Source: Erythrophleum ivorense (taxonomy: Eukaryota; Streptophyta; Magnoliopsida; Fabales; Fabaceae). Taken from it: DNA of 64,000 nt. Where the stretch lies: positions 9,406,556-9,470,555 of the forward strand of contig JAIUCV010000001.1 of NCBI GenBank assembly GCA_026724425.1, written 5' to 3'. The position numbers and the translations under genes were made by a program. Below are positions 59,203-64,000 of the stretch, piece by piece; within the stretch, counting starts at the first letter, position 1; the number at the start of each line of letters is the position of its first letter. A model generated the notes under the pieces. The model was not told the origin of the DNA, did not search any database, and saw only the letters and a program-made list of their open reading frames with translations.

Positions 59203-60351
59203 TTTTCCTTTTCCAAGAACTCCTGCAATTCAAGAATCAACAAGATAAATGTGATCTTCTTCTTCCTTGATAGGATCATAGGAAGTAAATATTTCCTTAT
59301 TTGCACAAATGTACTTGGTAGCCCAACAGTCTACCATCCACTTCCTCACATCAAAGACAACGAGAGCTTGAGAAATAACAACCATAATGACATCATCATT
59401 GTTCTCATCTCCTTGAACCAAATTTACATTCGGCTTAGGAGAATTATTATTTCTAACTCTCTTTCTACATTGTGCAGCATGGTGCCTTGTCTTGCCACAA
59501 ACAAAGCAATTGACCTTCTTTTTGAATTTGAGGTTAGAATTTTTGGGTTTGTAATAAAGTTTTTTATGAGAATCATACCTCTTATTGTGTGACTTTGTCT
59601 CTACTAAATTTTCCTTTAGGGTTATTTTCTTGCTCTTTGCAACCCGAATCTCCTTTCGATTGGTGTCTTCGATGATGATATGAGTGATGAGATATGACAG
59701 CGACAGTTGCTTCTGTTTATGTTTAAGTTGTTGTTTGTAGTCTTTCCACGAATCTGACAGTTTCTCGATCAGGATCTCAGCTATAAATTCGTCTGGAAGG
59801 TTGATTTTCTCAGCTCAGAGTTCTTCTAGCAGCTTGTGGTATTCGTTGATTTGCAACTTGATGTTTTTATCTTTGGACATCTCCCATCGATAGTAATTTT
59901 CAATCACAAATTTCTATTTTCCAGCATCCTCAGCAGTGTATTTCGTGATTAGTGACTCCCATATTTTGTTGGCTTCCTTGTAGACACAGTACACATCGAA
60001 TAGATCATTAGATAAAGTACTAATAATTGTGTGTCTACAAACCTTATTGGCATATTCCCAAGCAGTTCTTTAGTATTGATCAGCATTAGGAAAAGGTTTG
60101 GATTGGGTCAGTGCCATTGCAACTTCGTGCATGTCCAGGATAGAAAAGATTTGCTCTTACCACCTTCTGAAGTTCTCCCCATCAAACACCTCAATCTTGG
60201 ATATATCTAGGAATGGTTTGGGCAACGTCACAGTAGGTACTGCAGTTAGAATGAAAGCTGAAGCAGCAGCACCACTCCCTCCAAAACCACCACCAGAACT
60301 TGCAACGGCAACGTTAACCTGATCATCAGGACCAACTTAGTGTGACTCCAT
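59203..60351 (-). pseudogene. Copia-2 gag and protease active-site region
   Basis: The ATG at 60351 is followed by a stop at codon 5. Beyond it come FLDISKIEVFDGENFRRW (start of UBN2-type Gag), ANKIWESLITKYTAEDAGK, LPDEFIAEILIEKLSDSWK and the zinc knuckle CFVCGKTRHHAAQC (59470-59512, CCHC intact). The protease site reads MVDCWATKYICA instead of the D-S-G-A motif, so catalysis would be lost. Stops at 60337-60339, near 60157 and elsewhere. Confidence 0.9.
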
Positions 60352-60370
60352 AATAACTTACTAAGAAATG

Positions 60371-61119
60371 TGTTGGCTGAAACAAACAAAACAGTCATTA
60401 TAAATTGATCCAAATTGTGCTCGAGGACACTATCCTTAAGAGTTATTTCATCATAAGTTGGCAATTTTCTAAGATTAAATGGACCCTTCCTATAATAGAA
60501 TAACAGAATAGCAGGAACCAAAGAACTCAAAAAAACAAAGGAGAAAGAGAGGAGAGAGCTCCAAAGATATTCGAGAGCTCGGTGCACCTTGAATCGCACC
60601 ATACATTGCCTTTTATAGGTAGAGGACACGGATAAAAACATTGGGCAATATTAAAAATGATTAATGGCGGCTTAATTATGGTTTAGTAAAATCCGTTTTG
60701 AACTTTAGGATTAAAAGCAGAGACCGTTTTTGAATGTTAGGATTAAAGCCAGTTAATGAAAACTAAAGCGGTAAATTGAAGACCCCAACATCCAAAAATT
60801 TAAGAAATTCATAGTCCCAATTTTAAAATTGCTGAAAACAAAATTTTTCAGGTAAGTCTATGTATACAAAATATTTTTATATTTTACAAAAATAGTTCCG
60901 ATAAAAGATGCTCATTACTATGTCTAACTTATGTACAGGGAGAGAAATCAAAAATTTTCAACTACGTTACCCTTGTGTTGGCTTGTTGTTATGCGCACGA
61001 ACCCATTTCTCTTCTTGTCCTATTCACTTGCCCAATATCACATCTTAGTATATATACACTAAGACTCTATTTACTATAGGCAATATGGGATTTGGGCTTT
61101 TGATACACCTATTCCAACA
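60371..61119 (-). repeat. Copia-2 5' LTR, about 749 bp
   Basis: On the minus strand it starts TGTTGGAATAGG (61119) and ends CCAACA (60371), giving inverted ends TGTTGG/CCAACA. A TATA box (cctataaaagg, complement of 60609-60619) lies inside. aaatg follows at 61120-61124 and, curiously, also precedes at 60366-60370. The gag ATG is 19 bases inside. Confidence 0.75.
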
Positions 61120-61241
61120 AAATGATCATAGAAAATCAAAATACAATTAGATACAAGGGTAGGTGCTCACCAGAGACGTGTTGGCGATATACAAAGAAGA
61201 CACGCTTCTTGAGATGCAGCCACGCTGAAATTGTGAGCATT

Positions 61242-61385
61242 TGTGGCACTAATGACTGTGTACATAGCATTATATATATATATATATATATAGATATATA
61301 GGACATAAATATGTATTCCATTTACAACTTTGAGCATGTATCCTAAACGAAATGCAGTTTGGGCACTAACGACTGTGTACATAGC

Positions 61386-61419
<34 letters not shown>

Positions 61420-61475
61420 ACATAAATATGTATTCCATTTACAACTTTGAGCATGTATCCTAAACGAAATGCAGT
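61242..61475. repeat. 117 bp tandem duplication with TA microsatellites
   Basis: Two nearly identical 117 bp units start at ggcacta (61245 and 61362). Each holds a (TA)n tract of different length (about 61270-61301 and 61389-61418). The overlapping minus-strand open frames (61136-61454) follow from the duplication and are not genes. Confidence 0.92.
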
Positions 61476-64000
61476 ATGTGCTATCTAATAATTAACATAC
61501 AACATTCACAAAAATTATTAGGATACGAAATAATTTCTAAATATTGTATATCTCGCCTATATAATAACATGTTCAGTTTGGTGTGGATGTTGGGGGATTG
61601 GTGTGGATGAGATGAATCTCACTGGGGGGTGGGTGGCCGAAAATTTTTGGGGGAAGTAATTAATTTGGGGGAGATGATGGGATGAATCTGATATTTGGTG
61701 GGTCAAGATGTGCAAAGTATGAGATTAAAATAAATAATTAGATATTTTTGGAGGGAGTGAAAACTTTGGCAAAATTTTAGAAGAAGGAAATTAGGTATAA
61801 GAGAGAAATTTCGAAAAAAAAAGGGACGAAAAAATTGAAAATTTTTAAGAGAAAAATTTTAGAAGAGGAAAATAACAAATTAATAAGAAGTGGATATTAT
61901 TTTTGTAAAGTGTGTATTTATTAAATTAATATGAGTATTAGATATAGTATATATTTTATATGAGTATTATTTTTATTTATATTTTATTAAAAAATAAAAA
62001 AATAATTATATATAATATGCTAAATAATTGTATATTAAAGTGGGTGTTGTAGGTAATACAATTTATTAATGTAAGATATTTTTACTTTTGAACTAGCAAG
62101 TTAATTTATAAATATTTTCTATTTAATAAAAATAAACTATATATGACTAAGAATTTCTTTGTGGCTTAATCTTTAGAAAAATGATGTTTTCACTTAACAC
62201 CATCAAAGAAAATGACAATCAGCTCCGAAGAAAGTAACTTCAAACCCTATCAAGATTCATCATATTAACACAGGAAAAGGGTCAATTTGGCCAGACATCT
62301 AAGATTAATATAAATAAATATTCAAATGAAAGGCTAACAAATATAATTTTGAAATTAGACTGCAAATAATACCCATCTGTATATATGTTTCCACCCTTCT
62401 GCATCAGGTAGATGAGTAATCACTCAGCTTCATCTTATCCGCATGCCAATTTATGTACTATGCAATAATGTTCTTAGACATGAGAGTCTTGGAATAAGTG
62501 GGAAATAGCTCAATGAAACATCCTTTCAACTCACTTCACGCCCTACTTTTGGTTGGAATCAAAGATGCAGGCATGCCGAACAAATAGTCTTTTTACAATT
62601 TTCTTTTCACTTCGCCATGTAATGATGAAGACATGCATTTATTGTTTGGTAGCCACAGTTATAAAAATTAAATTAAAAGTTGATCAGGCTAAAAAAATTG
62701 ATGAATCAAGTACAGAACAAGTTTATTTAATTCTCAAAATTAACTAAAAAAATTAATCAAGAATTAGTTAGATTGGTCAAAAAATAATAACATAGTAAAA
62801 GTTGACCAATTTAATATTGAATTAATTAAAAAAAATATGTTTTAATTTAAAATAAAAGTTTGACATTTTATGATAAAGATTTATAATGTTTTATATACTC
62901 TACTTAACCTATTTTACATGAATTGGTTATCATATATAAAATGTTTTTAATTATTTGTTATATTGTTAAATACTTATATCTATTTTAAATATTATTTTGT
63001 AATAGATGCATTAATTTAATTATAAAATACTATATATTTATATTTTTTATATATATTTAAAAAATTATTCAACTTTGTTTTAACTAATATTACATTATTG
63101 AATTGTAAATGACTCCTTATATTGGTTCAATGTTTGATCTAGAGTTTTTTAAATATTGTTGGTAGCTTAACCTAAGTTTATTGATCATTCTCTTTAATAG
63201 AAAATTTTCAATCAACCATTCGAATCTAGAAACATACTCTTAAATTATGACTACCACTCGATCATAACAACTAATAGTCATATTAAAATCCGGCTTCAAA
63301 TTCAAGAGTAATGTTATTGTTGACAACTTAGTGTACTTCACACATCTATCCCACAAAGGTTCACCAACATCCCTTAGCAAGTCAAAAAAACTTCGACACA
63401 AATGGATTCAGTTATTCCAACTTCTTATCATTGGGGTTTATGCCATTGCCCATTGCACCCTCAACCATGTAGGGATTCCTATTCTCTCTATCATCGTTCA
63501 CATCATTCAATGTTGAACTACTGCCTTCCCATGCTCCTCACCATGACACATCCAATTACAATACGCTTCCATAAATATGTGAGTATACAAGTGCTGTTCT
63601 ATCAAAAAAAGAATCCATTCTAAAATTGATTATGAAAGCAAAAAATGAATATTCTAAAAATGAACTTTCCAAAAAAAAAAAAAGGTATCCAAATGTTATA
63701 TATTGAAAATTTGTAAGCAAAAACTCTTGGAAAGGCAAAGCCCTTGCACAGCAAGGGCAAAATGTCCTTCCTCAACAATGGTTACTAAGAGAGAACAAAT
63801 GAGAGATAGAGTTTAACGACAACAAGAGTAGTGAGGGATGATGAGCAGTGGCAACAACGAGAGTGGAAGGGAGGAATAAAATTTAGATTTGAGGATATAT
63901 AGAGATTTTGACAGCCACTAAAATCACTTGTGAGAAACTGGTGAGGAAAATTCCTTCACCAGTCCCTCACTACCTGTGTTTAAAAAGTGGCCTTTGCATG
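61476..64000. other. AT-rich intergenic region, no gene recognised
   Basis: Contains a G-rich patch (61580-61690, ggtgtggatg repeated), poly-A/T runs and short open frames without family signatures (62553-62747, 63331-63623). 63700-64000 is less AT-rich and could be the edge of a gene or repeat beyond the window. Confidence 0.5.

Larger units (their letters stand above)
55476..61119 (-). mobile_element. Ty1/Copia LTR retrotransposon 'Copia-2', decayed, 3' LTR truncated
   Basis: On the minus strand the order is 5' LTR (61119-60371), gag, protease, GAG-pre-integrase, integrase, reverse transcriptase, RNase H and 3' LTR (55847-55476). A polypurine tract is visible on the minus strand next to the 3' LTR (gtgggggat, complement of 55848-55856). 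The 3' LTR keeps only about 372 bases of its U3 side. All coding parts carry stops. Confidence 0.92.

Noticed and set aside
61136..61454. Minus-strand open frames rich in Ile/Tyr
   Set aside because: They come from TA microsatellites within the 117 bp duplication.
1..64000. CRISPR arrays, bacterial operons or tRNA/rRNA genes
   Set aside because: No regular repeat-spacer array, ribosome-binding context or RNA gene signature was seen; the content is that of plant nuclear DNA.

Overview
This window reads as nuclear DNA of a eudicot flowering plant. It is strongly AT-rich, its mobile elements are plant-type (Ty3/Gypsy chromovirus, Ty1/Copia, CACTA, hAT MITE, TRIM-like repeats), and its only intact-looking gene codes for a plant arabinogalactan-type cell-wall protein. 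The species cannot be named from the sequence alone. Nothing bacterial, viral or CRISPR-like was seen, and no tRNA or rRNA gene.

Layout. 978-9138 is a decayed chromovirus (255/253 bp LTRs) whose integrase is split by a 3.2 kb solo LTR (4838-8046, TSD tgcta). 10346-10779 is a FAR1-like (MULE-derived) transposase relic, followed by a dispersed repeat R (copies near 10.8, 27.7 and 31.8 kb). 11557 to about 27620 is a wrecked CACTA transposon with its two genes on the minus strand. It has been filled by a TRIM-like array, two further giant solo LTRs (15444-19297, TSD gaaaa; 19349-22931, TSD cttag) and a 1.8 kb insertion. 28620-31340 is another large LTR-like insertion (TSD atttt) inside the second copy of R. 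33174-33864 is a hAT-type MITE with an 8 bp TSD.

35771-36252 is the one ordinary gene: TATA box, pyrimidine-rich leader and a 108-residue secreted Pro/Ala/Ser/Thr-rich protein. 36680-41837 is a Copia element with both LTRs, PBS, PPT and TSD caagt, but with most of pol deleted. 42222-54235 is a nearly whole 12 kb CACTA element (TSD taa) with two minus-strand genes: a Transposase_21/DUF4218/DUF4216 transposase and a Transposase_24 accessory protein. It also has long arrays of a TTTAGCGACGAC-type motif at both ends. 55476-61119 is a minus-strand Copia element with recognisable gag, protease, integrase and reverse transcriptase, all broken. The rest, to 64000, is AT-rich intergenic DNA with a 117 bp tandem duplication.

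The transposons form a readable insertion stratigraphy, several layers deep, fixed by target-site duplications. The most unusual signal is in the 12 kb CACTA element: clusters of a perfect palindrome built on cttgtcgacaag lie about 200-480 bp upstream of the start codons of both of its genes. This looks like a shared control element, although that is inference.
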